Below the pieces are notes generated by a model. That model was not told where the DNA came from. It saw only the letters and a list, made by a program, of their open reading frames with translations, and searched no databases. From contig CAJTFH010000025.1 in NCBI GenBank assembly GCA_910575545.1, forward strand, positions 1-57,918: a stretch of 57,918 nt of DNA, written 5' to 3'. Below, piece by piece: positions 1 through 7,633 of the stretch. Each line of letters opens with the position of its first letter. Position 1 is the first letter of the stretch. Made by a program: the position numbers and the translations under genes. The DNA is from Bacteroidales bacterium (lineage in GTDB: Bacteria > Bacteroidota > Bacteroidia > Bacteroidales > Muribaculaceae).

Positions 1-67
1 TGAAAACAAATTAAACCGCCGTATGCCGAACGGCACGTACGGTGGTGTGAGAGGAAAGGAAACGAAA

Positions 68-99
68 GTAGGTCAGAAAACTTTCGTTTCCCGACCTAC
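68..99 (-). terminator. Possible nadE terminator with overlapping alternative hairpin
   Basis: On the minus strand, downstream of nadE, a 7-bp stem (GTAGGTC at 68-74 with GACCTAC at 93-99) is followed by a T-rich stretch. A second, 12-bp stem (58-69 with 80-91, arms GGAAACGAAAGT and ACTTTCGTTTCC) shares bases with the first, so the two cannot form at once. A third inverted repeat lies at about 14-45. Termination is an inference from position. Confidence 0.4.
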
Positions 100-128
100 T
101 CGATTTAATACCGATTGTCGTGTAGTCG

Positions 129-2096
129 TTAAAGGGTGTCGAGAGAGCGGAGCCAGAGGGCTGAGGAGGCGTCGGAGGGCATACGCCAGTCGCCACGGGG
201 TGAGAGGCAGACGGAGCCGACCTTGGGGCCGTCGGGGAGGCAGGAGCGCTTGAACTGCTGGTTGAAGAAGCGGCGGAAGAAGGTGCGGAGCCAGTGTTTG
301 ATGGTGTCGTCGGAATAACCGGGGAACGCAACTTGCGCCAGCCTGAAGATGCGCCGTGGCGGGAAGCCGTAGCGCAGGGTGTAATACAGGAAGAAGTCGT
401 GGAGCTCGTAGGGGCCAACGAGATCTTCGGTTTTCTGGGCGATGTTGCCCTGGTCGTCGGCGGGGGTGAGTTCCGGCGATATTGGGGTGTCGATTATGTC
501 GTTGAGAGATTCTGTTATCCGGGAGTCGGTTGAGCGGATTGCGAACCAGCGCACAAGATATTTCACGAGTGTTTTGGGAACAGAGGCGTTGACGCCATAC
601 ATCGACATGTGGTCGCCATTGTAGGTTGCCCATCCGAGGGCGAGTTCCGAGAGGTCGCCTGTGCCGAGCACCATGCCACCCTCTTTGTTGGCCACGTCCA
701 TAAGAATCTGTGTGCGCTCGCGGGCCTGGGAGTTCTCGTAAGTTACGTCGTGGTTGGCGGGGTCTTGGCCTATGTCGCTGAAATGCTGCATTACGGCTGG
801 GCCTATGGGGATTTCACGGATGGTTATTCCGAGCCCTTCCATCAGTTTGAGGGCATTGGAATGGGTTCGTCCGGTTGTCCCGAATCCCGGCATGGTCACG
901 CCGATTATGCCTGTAGCGGGGAGGTTGAGGCGTTTGAACGTTCTTGCAGCCACCAGAAGGGCGAGGGTGGAATCGAGGCCTCCGGATATGCCTACAACGA
1001 GGATGCGGCATTTTGTGGCTTCGAGGCGTCGGGCGAGGCCTGCCACCTGGATGCTTATGATTTCATTGCAGCGTTGGTCGATTTCGGAGTCGTCGACAGG
1101 TATGAATGGATGCGGGTCTACGCGGCGCATCAGCTGTGTGGGGAACGTGTCGGAATCAGGTATTTCCCCATTAATACTGTCAGCCGGATTTTCAGGTTGC
1201 TGCGGCAGGGATATGGTGCGGAATCCTTGTGAAGCCGATTGGTTGAGGTTTAGGGTGGCGCAGTCGGTGAATGAGCCTGTGTGGAGCCTGTCGCGGTTTA
1301 ACGCCATTAAGTCGATATCGGAAATGACATATTGCGGCTGATGCTGCCACCGGTCGTTGGCGGCGAGGATGGTTCCGTTTTCGGCTATAATGGCTTTGCC
1401 GTCGAAAACCAGGTCGGTCGATGATTCGCCATATCCGGCAGATGCATATACGTAGCCGCACAAGCATCTGGCCGACTGTTGCGATATGAGGCTTCGGAGG
1501 TAGGCGTATTTGCCGATTATGTCGTCGGAAGCTGAAAGATTGGCGATAATCTGCGCTCCTGCGAGTGATGTGGTTGAAGAGGGGGGGATTGCCGTCCAGA
1601 GGTCTTCGCATATTTCGATTCCTACGCCCACACCGTTGATGTCGAGAATCTGACGGGTTGTCAGGGGGATGCCGTTAACGGTGGTGTCGACCAACGCGCC
1701 TGAAGTCCACAGGCGTTTTTCATAGAACTCGTTATAGTTGGGCAGGTATGTTTTAGGCACCATCATCAGGATGCGTCCGCGGCCTATGGCTACGCCGCAG
1801 TTATAAAGGGCGTTGTTGTGGCGAACCGGTGCGCCGACTATTGCCACGATATTCAGGCCTTCAGTGGCTTGGGCTATGCGCCGGAGCGCTTCATCTGAAG
1901 CGTCGAGGAGGATTGATGAGTGGAAAAGGTCGCCACAGGTGTAGGCCGTTACACAGAGTTCCGGGAAGACTGCGAGGTCGACCTGGCGGTCATTGAGATG
2001 CCGGATTTGTTCGATTATAGAATCTGCGTTGGCTGCAGGGTCGGCGATGGAAACCGCCGGGACGGCGGCTGCTACGCGGAAAAAGTCAGATTTCAT
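129..2096 (-). CDS. nadE: Glutamine-dependent NAD(+) synthetase
   Basis: This cytosolic enzyme amidates deamido-NAD with ammonia released from glutamine, the last step of NAD synthesis. The N-terminal nitrilase-like glutaminase domain (about residues 1-280) shows the Glu46, Lys115, Cys163 triad, with the cysteine in EICEDLW. The C-terminal synthetase domain carries the ATP-binding P-loop GISGGLDS near residue 370 and the later GTGDLSELALGW motif. The length of 655 residues fits the two-domain bacterial form. It is transcribed away from the ribosomal protein operon and stands alone here. The start MKSDFF directly precedes the nitrilase fold. Confidence 0.95.
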   Translation of the reverse strand: MKSDFFRVAAAVPAVSIADPAANADSIIEQIRHLNDRQVDLAVFPELCVTAYTCGDLFHSSILLDASDEALRRIAQATEGLNIVAIVGAPVRHNNALYNCGVAIGRGRILMMVPKTYLPNYNEFYEKRLWTSGALVDTTVNGIPLTTRQILDINGVGVGIEICEDLWTAIPPSSTTSLAGAQIIANLSASDDIIGKYAYLRSLISQQSARCLCGYVYASAGYGESSTDLVFDGKAIIAENGTILAANDRWQHQPQYVISDIDLMALNRDRLHTGSFTDCATLNLNQSASQGFRTISLPQQPENPADSINGEIPDSDTFPTQLMRRVDPHPFIPVDDSEIDQRCNEIISIQVAGLARRLEATKCRILVVGISGGLDSTLALLVAARTFKRLNLPATGIIGVTMPGFGTTGRTHSNALKLMEGLGITIREIPIGPAVMQHFSDIGQDPANHDVTYENSQARERTQILMDVANKEGGMVLGTGDLSELALGWATYNGDHMSMYGVNASVPKTLVKYLVRWFAIRSTDSRITESLNDIIDTPISPELTPADDQGNIAQKTEDLVGPYELHDFFLYYTLRYGFPPRRIFRLAQVAFPGYSDDTIKHWLRTFFRRFFNQQFKRSCLPDGPKVGSVCLSPRGDWRMPSDASSALWLRSLDTL

Positions 2097-2230
2097 AATA
2101 ATAAAAGGCTAATAAAGGCCATGAAAGGCAGTGGAAGACCGTAAAAGGTGATGGGGAGAGAAGCTGGCGGGTGAGAGATGAGTGCGAAAATAGTAAAAAA
2201 AGACGGGAAGCGGAAAAGGTGGGGCGAAAA

Positions 2231-2262
2231 TTTGCACAAATGGCGAAAAATCACTTACTTTG
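2231..2262 (+). promoter_or_regulatory. Promoter of rpmB-rpmG operon
   Basis: TTTG at 2231-2234, 20 bases, then TTACTTTG at 2255-2262 match the Bacteroidetes housekeeping promoter apart from one base in the -7 box. It implies a leader of about 140 bases before rpmB. The 315-base gap 2097-2411 holds this promoter and the leader; no gene is seen there. The leader is GC-rich at 2285-2345 and A-rich just before the start, and I could not assign a regulatory structure. Confidence 0.6.
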
Positions 2263-2411
2263 CACTCTGATTTGTGACCCCTGCGCAAAAACCGTCGGCA
2301 GTGATGCAGCCTGCGGCGATATGAGAGCGTTGTGACGGCCACAACTCTTTTGCGTTAATTGACCGCTAACCAAGATATTAACAAAAGAAACAAGATAATA
2401 GATTAACAGCC

Positions 2412-2669
2412 ATGTCAAAGATTTGTCAAATTACAGGCAAAAAGGCGATTACCGGGAATAACGTATCGCACTCGAAGCGCCACACCAAACGCCGCTTCAA
2501 TGTTAACTTATTCAACCGTAAGTTTTATTGGGTAGAGCAGGACACGTGGATTCTTCTGACTTTGAGCAACGCAGGTCTGCGCATCATCAACAAGATGGGT
2601 CTCGATGCGGCCTTGAAACAGGCAGCTTCAAAGGGTTATCTGACCGAAGTCAAGCAACTGAATTTCTAA
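2412..2669 (+). CDS. rpmB: 50S ribosomal protein bL28
   Basis: A small basic protein of the large ribosomal subunit. The N-terminal [21 protein letters not shown] and the following run of Lys/Arg ([12 protein letters not shown]) are typical of bL28, and 85 residues is normal for Bacteroidetes. It is the first gene of a three-gene operon with rpmG and a DUF4295 gene, the usual order in this phylum. The upstream sequence is A-rich without a Shine-Dalgarno site, as expected here. Confidence 0.96.
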   Translation: MSKICQITGKKAITGNNVSHSKRHTKRRFNVNLFNRKFYWVEQDTWILLTLSNAGLRIINKMGLDAALKQAASKGYLTEVKQLNF

Positions 2670-2748
2670 TTGATTTTTCCGGGCCGCTTTTCGTGTTCCT
2701 CCGGGAAACGTGAACAAGGCTCATAACACACTAAAGGCTCAAAGAAAA

Positions 2749-2937
2749 ATGGCAAAGAAAGCAAAAGGAAACCGTGTGCAGGTAATATTGGAATGCACCG
2801 AACATAAAGCGAGCGGCATGCCCGGCACATCGCGTTATATTACCACCAAAAACCGCAAGAACACCACCGAGCGTCTGGAGCTGAAGAAATACAATCCGAT
2901 TCTCAAGAAGGTGACTGTGCACAAGGAAATCAAATAA
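2749..2937 (+). CDS. rpmG: 50S ribosomal protein bL33
   Basis: A small basic component of the large subunit near the E site. The sequence begins [20 protein letters not shown] and ends [10 protein letters not shown], 62 residues, as usual for bL33. The open frame extends upstream to a GTG at 2710, but ATG 2749 gives the family N-terminus and is preferred. The normal zinc-type CxxC pairs are absent, so this is the zinc-independent form. It lies 79 bases after rpmB and 28 bases before the DUF4295 gene. Confidence 0.95.
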   Translation: MAKKAKGNRVQVILECTEHKASGMPGTSRYITTKNRKNTTERLELKKYNPILKKVTVHKEIK

Positions 2938-2965
2938 TAACCACGCAAAAAAGTTTTGACTCGAT

Positions 2966-3115
2966 ATGGCAAAGAAAACCGTTGCATCTCTTCAGAAAGG
3001 TGAAGGCCGCACATACTCAAAGGTGATCAAGATGGTTAAGTCGCCCAAAACCGGCGCTTACACTTTCCAGGAACAGATGGTTCCTAACGATGCCGTTAAA
3101 GATGTATTGAAATAA
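2966..3115 (+). CDS. DUF4295 small basic protein (probable Bacteroidetes ribosomal protein)
   Basis: This 49-residue gene starts MAKKTVASLQKGEGRTYSK and ends DAVKDVLK. It is basic and matches the short DUF4295 family that follows rpmB-rpmG across Bacteroidetes. From memory, the cryo-EM ribosome of Flavobacterium johnsoniae contains a phylum-specific large-subunit protein called bL38, which I believe is this family; I cannot check that link here. Its place between rpmG and the operon terminator supports a ribosomal role. Confidence 0.88.
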   Translation: MAKKTVASLQKGEGRTYSKVIKMVKSPKTGAYTFQEQMVPNDAVKDVLK

Positions 3116-3144
3116 ATCGCCCCAGTGGCCATGCAAACATAAGG

Positions 3145-3179
3145 AAGGCGTTGTGTCGAAATTCGACCAACGCCTTTTT
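3145..3179 (+). terminator. Terminator of rpmB-rpmG-DUF4295
   Basis: A 9-bp stem, AAGGCGTTG at 3145-3153 with CAACGCCTT at 3168-3176, is followed by a T-run. It starts 29 bases after the DUF4295 stop codon. Confidence 0.88.
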
Positions 3180-3387
3180 GGCATCCGGATGGAGAGGGTG
3201 CTGTCAGAATGGTTCAGATGGTAGGAGCCTGAGGGTGAGGGTGAAGGGAGTTGACTAAGGTCAATGACCGAACCCGAAGCCCTCGGGCGACGACCCAGAT
3301 GAGCCATTATGACACACCCTCTTCTGTCTGTCATGTCAGGAGGATATTGAGTGGATTATGGGCATATGTTAAATTGTTAAAATGGTT

Positions 3388-4416
3388 TTATTGGGGTGTG
3401 GCCTGTGGATTGTGGGAGGTGATGAACCGGGAGGCGATGGAGACCGAGTGGTTGAAGGCGGCGGTCTGCCCGTCGACTGTGATGAATAGATGGACTGAAC
3501 CTGGGATGAGGCTGTATTCTACCTCTTTGCCGAGCTTTTGAAGACGGGTGGCGAATGCCTGCCCCTGGTCTTTTAGGATGTCGCGTTCCGCAGCCACAAT
3601 AAGAGTCGGGGGGAGCTTTTGTAGGTCTGTGTCGGAGGCTTCGGCGGGCGATACGAGTGGGTTGTGCGGGTTGTCTGTGTATGCTTGGTTGAAAGCCTCC
3701 ATCAGTTCGCTGTCGAGGCCGAATCCAGTTGAGAACTGCTTCCAGCTGTAGGAGTTGTCGGTGTAGGCTTTTGTTACGGGGTAGAAAGTCACCAGGGTGC
3801 TGAAGGTGTTTTCCGGAAAGCTGAGGGCTGTGGATATGGCAAGGTTTCCCCCGGCGCTGTCGCCTCCGATTGATATGCTGTTACATTGCCATTTGCCAAG
3901 ATTGCCGAGGGCGGTTTTTACCGCTGAGATGCAGTCGTTGAGGGGAGTGGGGAATCTGTGTTCTGGTGCAAGTCTGTAATCGACTGCCAGAACGGTGATT
4001 CCGTTCAAGGCTAAGGCCGCACAAAAGGCGGAACAGCTGTTTATGCTTCCGAATGCCCATCCGCCTCCATGGAGATATATGAGCAGGGGGGTTGGGGAGA
4101 CGGGTTGTGGACCGGAGCGGAATATGGTTAGATTTGGGCTGATTTGTGTAATGGTTACTCCATTGGGCAGTTTCGGTGGGGTGTTGCGCGATTCTCTTAT
4201 TTGTTGAAGCATTCCGTTTTTTTCTGCCATGGCCATGCGTACTGCCGCTGCCTGGTGTTTCTGAAGGTTTTCCGGCATTGCGGCCAGGAATGAGTCTGCT
4301 TGGTGTAGATAGAGATTGCCGGGCTCATCTGCTTTTGTTTTGAAACACAGGCATCCCGCCACTGTTATTACTGCGGTTATAATGATTGGAAGGGGTTTCA
4401 TTGGCGGGAAGGTCAT
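3388..4416 (-). CDS. Alpha/beta hydrolase, HSL-type esterase, probable lipoprotein
   Basis: A secreted esterase or lipase-like hydrolase of the hormone-sensitive-lipase (acetyl esterase) group. The oxyanion-hole motif HGGG is at residues 116-119 and the nucleophile motif GDSAGG gives Ser187; the Asp in AAERDILK and the His in PGSVHLF complete the triad. The N-terminus is hydrophobic and ends in VAGC (Cys22), a plausible lipobox. Its ATG overlaps the LacI stop codon by four bases (ATGA), so the two are co-transcribed. The natural substrate is unknown; removing ester groups from a nucleoside or ribosyl substrate is only a guess from context. Confidence 0.85.
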   Translation of the reverse strand: MTFPPMKPLPIIITAVITVAGCLCFKTKADEPGNLYLHQADSFLAAMPENLQKHQAAAVRMAMAEKNGMLQQIRESRNTPPKLPNGVTITQISPNLTIFRSGPQPVSPTPLLIYLHGGGWAFGSINSCSAFCAALALNGITVLAVDYRLAPEHRFPTPLNDCISAVKTALGNLGKWQCNSISIGGDSAGGNLAISTALSFPENTFSTLVTFYPVTKAYTDNSYSWKQFSTGFGLDSELMEAFNQAYTDNPHNPLVSPAEASDTDLQKLPPTLIVAAERDILKDQGQAFATRLQKLGKEVEYSLIPGSVHLFITVDGQTAAFNHSVSIASRFITSHNPQATPQ

Positions 4417-5435
4417 GGTTTGTTGCTGAGGAGCGGGGCGACTGATTCGCGGAGGAGTATGTCGGGTTGTAACAGTAGTCCCTCGGATTGGGTGATGCCC
4501 CGTTGGATGCGGTCGATGAGCATTTTAACTGCGACTATGCTGATGCTTTCTATCGGTTGTGATATACGGGTCACCGGTGGGTTGAGGAAATCGAGGTAAA
4601 TATTGTCGTCGAAAGAAATTACCGACATGTCGGCGGGGATGGTTAGGCCGTGTTCTCTCAACGCCTTGATTACACCAAGCAAAATTGTATTGGATAGCGC
4701 AAAAATTGCGCTGATGCCGTCTTTCCGTGTGAGCGCGAGTTTTGTCTCTACATATCCGTTTTGTGTTGAGAATTCGTTGCCGCATACAATTGCCCGGTCT
4801 GACAGGCCGGCCTTGGCAAGTGTGTCGCGGTAGCCCTGCACCCGTCTCTGCGATGTGATTGATTGTGGGGGGCCTTGTATGCACATTATGTTTTTGTGGC
4901 CGGCTTTAATGAGCAGTTCGGTGGCGTCGAGTGCTCCCTGGTAGTTGTCGGTTGCGACATAGGGGAGATGGCAATTTTCAAAATATCTGTCAATCAGAAT
5001 TATCGGCTTTTCGCGGTCGAGAGCTGTCAGTGTTGACGGGTTGTCGCTGCTTGGAACCGTGATTATTCCGTCGACATTGCGCGACAGCAGGGTCTCAATG
5101 GCTTCGTTTTCATCTTTGGCACTCTCGTGGGTGTCGAGCACCATTACGGTATAGTCATATTTGTGGGCCTCGCCAATGACGGCGCTGGCAATGTTGGCAA
5201 AGAACGGGTTGTCAATGCATGGCACAAGCAGCCCGATGGTGCGTGTGGACATGTTGCGCAAACTTTGTGCGACAAAATTAGGCCTATAATTAAGAACCCT
5301 TACGGCCTCGAGAATCTTGTTTTGCGATTCTCGGCTGATTCTGAATTGCTCAGCTTTACCGTTAAGCACTCTGGATATTGTTGTCACAGAGAAGCCTGTA
5401 GATTTGGATATGTCAGATAATGTGCTTTTTTTCAT
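4413..5435 (-). CDS. LacI-family transcriptional regulator of the ribose/nucleoside locus
   Basis: The N-terminal helix-turn-helix (MKKSTLSDISKSTGFSVTTI, then SRVLNGK) and the hinge LNYRPNFVAQSLR are typical of LacI/GalR proteins. The remaining 280 residues form the periplasmic-binding-like sensor domain (IGLLVPCIDNPFF, ISFDD). ATG 5435 is chosen: the in-frame ATG at 5459 lies inside the -7 box of the gene's own promoter. It is divergent from ribokinase and probably represses that operon through the 5538-5553 operator, with ribose or a ribosyl compound as inducer (inference). The B. thetaiotaomicron rus system is, as I recall, controlled by a different regulator type. Confidence 0.9.
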   Translation of the reverse strand: MKKSTLSDISKSTGFSVTTISRVLNGKAEQFRISRESQNKILEAVRVLNYRPNFVAQSLRNMSTRTIGLLVPCIDNPFFANIASAVIGEAHKYDYTVMVLDTHESAKDENEAIETLLSRNVDGIITVPSSDNPSTLTALDREKPIILIDRYFENCHLPYVATDNYQGALDATELLIKAGHKNIMCIQGPPQSITSQRRVQGYRDTLAKAGLSDRAIVCGNEFSTQNGYVETKLALTRKDGISAIFALSNTILLGVIKALREHGLTIPADMSVISFDDNIYLDFLNPPVTRISQPIESISIVAVKMLIDRIQRGITQSEGLLLQPDILLRESVAPLLSNKP

Positions 5436-5455
5436 TGGGTTAACTTTTTCATTTT

Positions 5456-5464
5456 CCAAAGATA
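5456..5464 (-). promoter_or_regulatory. -7 box of the LacI-family gene
   Basis: On the minus strand this reads TATCTTTGG, matching TAnnTTTG. Transcription should begin near 5449, which excludes ATG 5459 and supports ATG 5435 as the start. The -33 element is weak (a TTGA about 22 bases upstream). Confidence 0.55.
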
Positions 5465-5505
5465 GTGTTTTTTGCCGGAATATTTTTCAAAAAAATCAAA
5501 AAATG

Positions 5506-5539
5506 TTGCTATTTTTTTCATGTTTTTGTATATCTTTGC
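5506..5539 (+). promoter_or_regulatory. Promoter of rbsK and the ribose locus
   Basis: TTGC at 5506-5509, 21 bases, then TATCTTTG at 5531-5538. It lies about 45 bases before the ribokinase start, and its downstream edge overlaps the LacI-type operator. Confidence 0.65.
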
Positions 5540-5553
5540 GCAAACGATTGAGC
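5538..5553 (+). promoter_or_regulatory. LacI/GalR-type operator at the rbsK transcription start
   Basis: GCGCAAACGATTGAGC is an imperfect palindrome: the half-sites GCGCAAAC and GCTCAATC agree at six of eight positions around a central CG, the layout of LacI/PurR/RbsR operators. It overlaps the last bases of the -7 box and the expected transcription start, so a bound repressor would block the promoter. A shorter perfect palindrome, TTTGCGCAAA at 5535-5544, overlaps it. Confidence 0.65.
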
Positions 5554-5578
5554 TAACCAAGCCACGTTTCAACATGCC

Positions 5579-6496
5579 ATGAAAACTGATAGGAAAATTG
5601 TAGTGATAGGTAGCAGCAATACCGATATGGTTATACGCTGCCCTCGTATGCCCGAGCCTGGAGAAACAGTTCTGGGCGGGGAGTTTATTATGAACCATGG
5701 AGGTAAAGGTGCAAACCAGGCGGTTGCGGCTGCCAAACTTGGAGGCAATGTATCTTTCATAGCTAAGGTAGGCAATGATATTTTCGGGCGGCAGACACTC
5801 GAAATGCTCAAGGAAATCGGGGTTGATACCACTCATGTTGGTGTCAGTCATGATTTTCCTTCCGGTGTTGCGTTGATTAATGTCGATGCGCAGGGAGAAA
5901 ATTCAATCAGTGTGGCATCAGGGGCAAATGCCGCTTTGTCGGAGAACGACATTGATAATGCCGCCGAAGCCATTGCCGGGGCGGATGTGATTATTGCCCA
6001 GCTTGAATGTCCCGTTGACACGATTGCATATGCTGCGGAGATGGCCAAACGCCATGGTGTGACAGTGGTTCTTAATCCTGCACCTGCGCCCCGTGAGCAT
6101 CTTCCGGAGCGGCTTTTGAGAAACGTTGACATCATTATTCCCAACAAGACCGAAGCGGAGGCAATTTCCGGGGTGGCGATAAGGGATATGGCCGGAGCGT
6201 GTGATGCCATAACCGCCATAACCGCCCTTGGCGTTTCCACAACAATCATTACGCTTGGGTCGAAAGGCGCATTATTGTGTGAGAACGGTGATTGCATTGA
6301 GATTCCGTCGGTTAAGGTGACGCCGGTTGATACGACTGCCGCCGGGGATACATTCTGCGGGGCTTTCTGTGTGGCCCTTACAGAAGGGAAGGGGCTTGCT
6401 GATGCCGTAAGGTTCGGCAACAAGGCCGCGGCGGTTTCTGTTACGCGGTGTGGGGCGCAGCAGTCGACCCCGTTCAGGTATGAGGTTGATGAATAA
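5579..6496 (+). CDS. rbsK: Ribokinase
   Basis: This PfkB-family cytosolic kinase phosphorylates ribose to ribose 5-phosphate. Family motifs are the N-terminal substrate loop GGKGANQAVAAAKLG, the nucleotide-binding NPAPAP and NKTEAE segments, and the catalytic signature DTTAAGDTFCGAF with the base Asp257. The length of 305 residues is normal. It is the first gene of the locus, directly after the LacI-controlled promoter and 87 bases before the permease, which makes ribose the most likely sugar rather than another PfkB substrate. Confidence 0.93.
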   Translation: MKTDRKIVVIGSSNTDMVIRCPRMPEPGETVLGGEFIMNHGGKGANQAVAAAKLGGNVSFIAKVGNDIFGRQTLEMLKEIGVDTTHVGVSHDFPSGVALINVDAQGENSISVASGANAALSENDIDNAAEAIAGADVIIAQLECPVDTIAYAAEMAKRHGVTVVLNPAPAPREHLPERLLRNVDIIIPNKTEAEAISGVAIRDMAGACDAITAITALGVSTTIITLGSKGALLCENGDCIEIPSVKVTPVDTTAAGDTFCGAFCVALTEGKGLADAVRFGNKAAAVSVTRCGAQQSTPFRYEVDE

Positions 6497-6583
6497 CCTG
6501 TATACGCCTGTGGGGTGTATGGATTGGAGGATTTGAGAAAAGTAGACAATCATTTATATTCCAGTCACTTAAAATTCAATACC

Positions 6584-7594
6584 ATGTTTATAGTTGAAAA
6601 CTATCCGATGGCGGTGGCGTTGTGTTTCATCACTATGCTCTGCTGGGGGTCGTGGGGCAACACGCAAAAACTTGCCGCAAAAAACTGGCGTTATGAGTTG
6701 TATTATTGGGACTATGTGATAGGCATGGTTCTGTTCTCGCTGCTTGTGGGTTTCACATTCGGCAGCATAGGCTCTGAAGGGCGGCCTTTTATGGAAGACC
6801 TTGCCCAAAGTTCGCTCACATGCCTGGGGAGCGTTATCCTCGGGGGTGTTATCTTCAATGCATCCAACATTCTTCTGTCGGCATCGATTTCGCTGGCTGG
6901 TATGGCGGTGGCTTTTCCGTTAGGGGTGGGGATTGCCCTGGTTCTTGGTGTGATTGTCAATTACATGGGAGAGCCTAAGGGGAATGCCACGTTGTTGTTC
7001 ACCGGGGTTGCGCTGGTTGTGGCCGCCATTGTTTTCAACGGAATAGCTTCGGGGCGGATGAGCAAATCGGATGATTCGGCGGCGCGTAACCGCAAAGGTG
7101 TAATCGTTGCGGTGTGTGCCGGTGTGTTGATGGCGTTTTTCTACCGGTTCGTGGCTGCAGCTATGGACTTGTCGGATTTCCGCAATCCGGCACCCGGAAT
7201 GCTGACCCCCTATACCGCCCTGTTTGTCTTCTCCATAGGGGTGCTTCTGAGTAATTTCGTGTTCAACACCATTGCGATGCGCAAGCCTTTTACCGGGGAG
7301 CCTGTCGGCTATGCCCAATATTTCAAGGGTTCGTGGGCCACGCATATGACCGGAGTGTTAGGTGGCGCCGTGTGGGCGTTAGGCACGGTGTGCAGTTATG
7401 TGGCGGCAGGTAAAGCCGGAGCCGCCATCTCGTATGCCTTAGGGCAGGGGGCGCCTATGATTGCTGCCATCTGGGGAGTATTCATATGGAAAGAATTCAA
7501 GGGTGCGGATAGGAAAACCGACCTGTTGCTGGGTCTGATGTTTGTGTGTTTCGTTGCAGGGTTGGGATGGATTATCGCCTCAGGGGCTAATTGA
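6584..7594 (+). CDS. DMT-superfamily sugar (probably ribose) permease
   Basis: A 336-residue inner-membrane protein with about ten hydrophobic helices. The start MFIVENYPMAVALCF followed by CWGSWGNTQKL is characteristic of the Bacteroidetes permeases related to the RhaT/GRP sugar transporters and plant ureide permeases. Annotation pipelines often call them multidrug DMT permeases. ATG 6584 is preferred because the upstream in-frame codons are not hydrophobic. Its position between ribokinase and SusC suggests it brings ribose or a nucleoside from the periplasm into the cytoplasm, like RusT (inference). Confidence 0.85.
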   Translation: MFIVENYPMAVALCFITMLCWGSWGNTQKLAAKNWRYELYYWDYVIGMVLFSLLVGFTFGSIGSEGRPFMEDLAQSSLTCLGSVILGGVIFNASNILLSASISLAGMAVAFPLGVGIALVLGVIVNYMGEPKGNATLLFTGVALVVAAIVFNGIASGRMSKSDDSAARNRKGVIVAVCAGVLMAFFYRFVAAAMDLSDFRNPAPGMLTPYTALFVFSIGVLLSNFVFNTIAMRKPFTGEPVGYAQYFKGSWATHMTGVLGGAVWALGTVCSYVAAGKAGAAISYALGQGAPMIAAIWGVFIWKEFKGADRKTDLLLGLMFVCFVAGLGWIIASGAN

Positions 7595-7633
7595 GAAATG
7601 ATACCATGATAAACTAAACCAATTTAGAATCAT

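Noticed and set aside
5436-5459. An earlier ATG for the LacI-family gene
   Set aside because: The codon at 5459 lies inside the -7 promoter box, so the transcript would not contain it.
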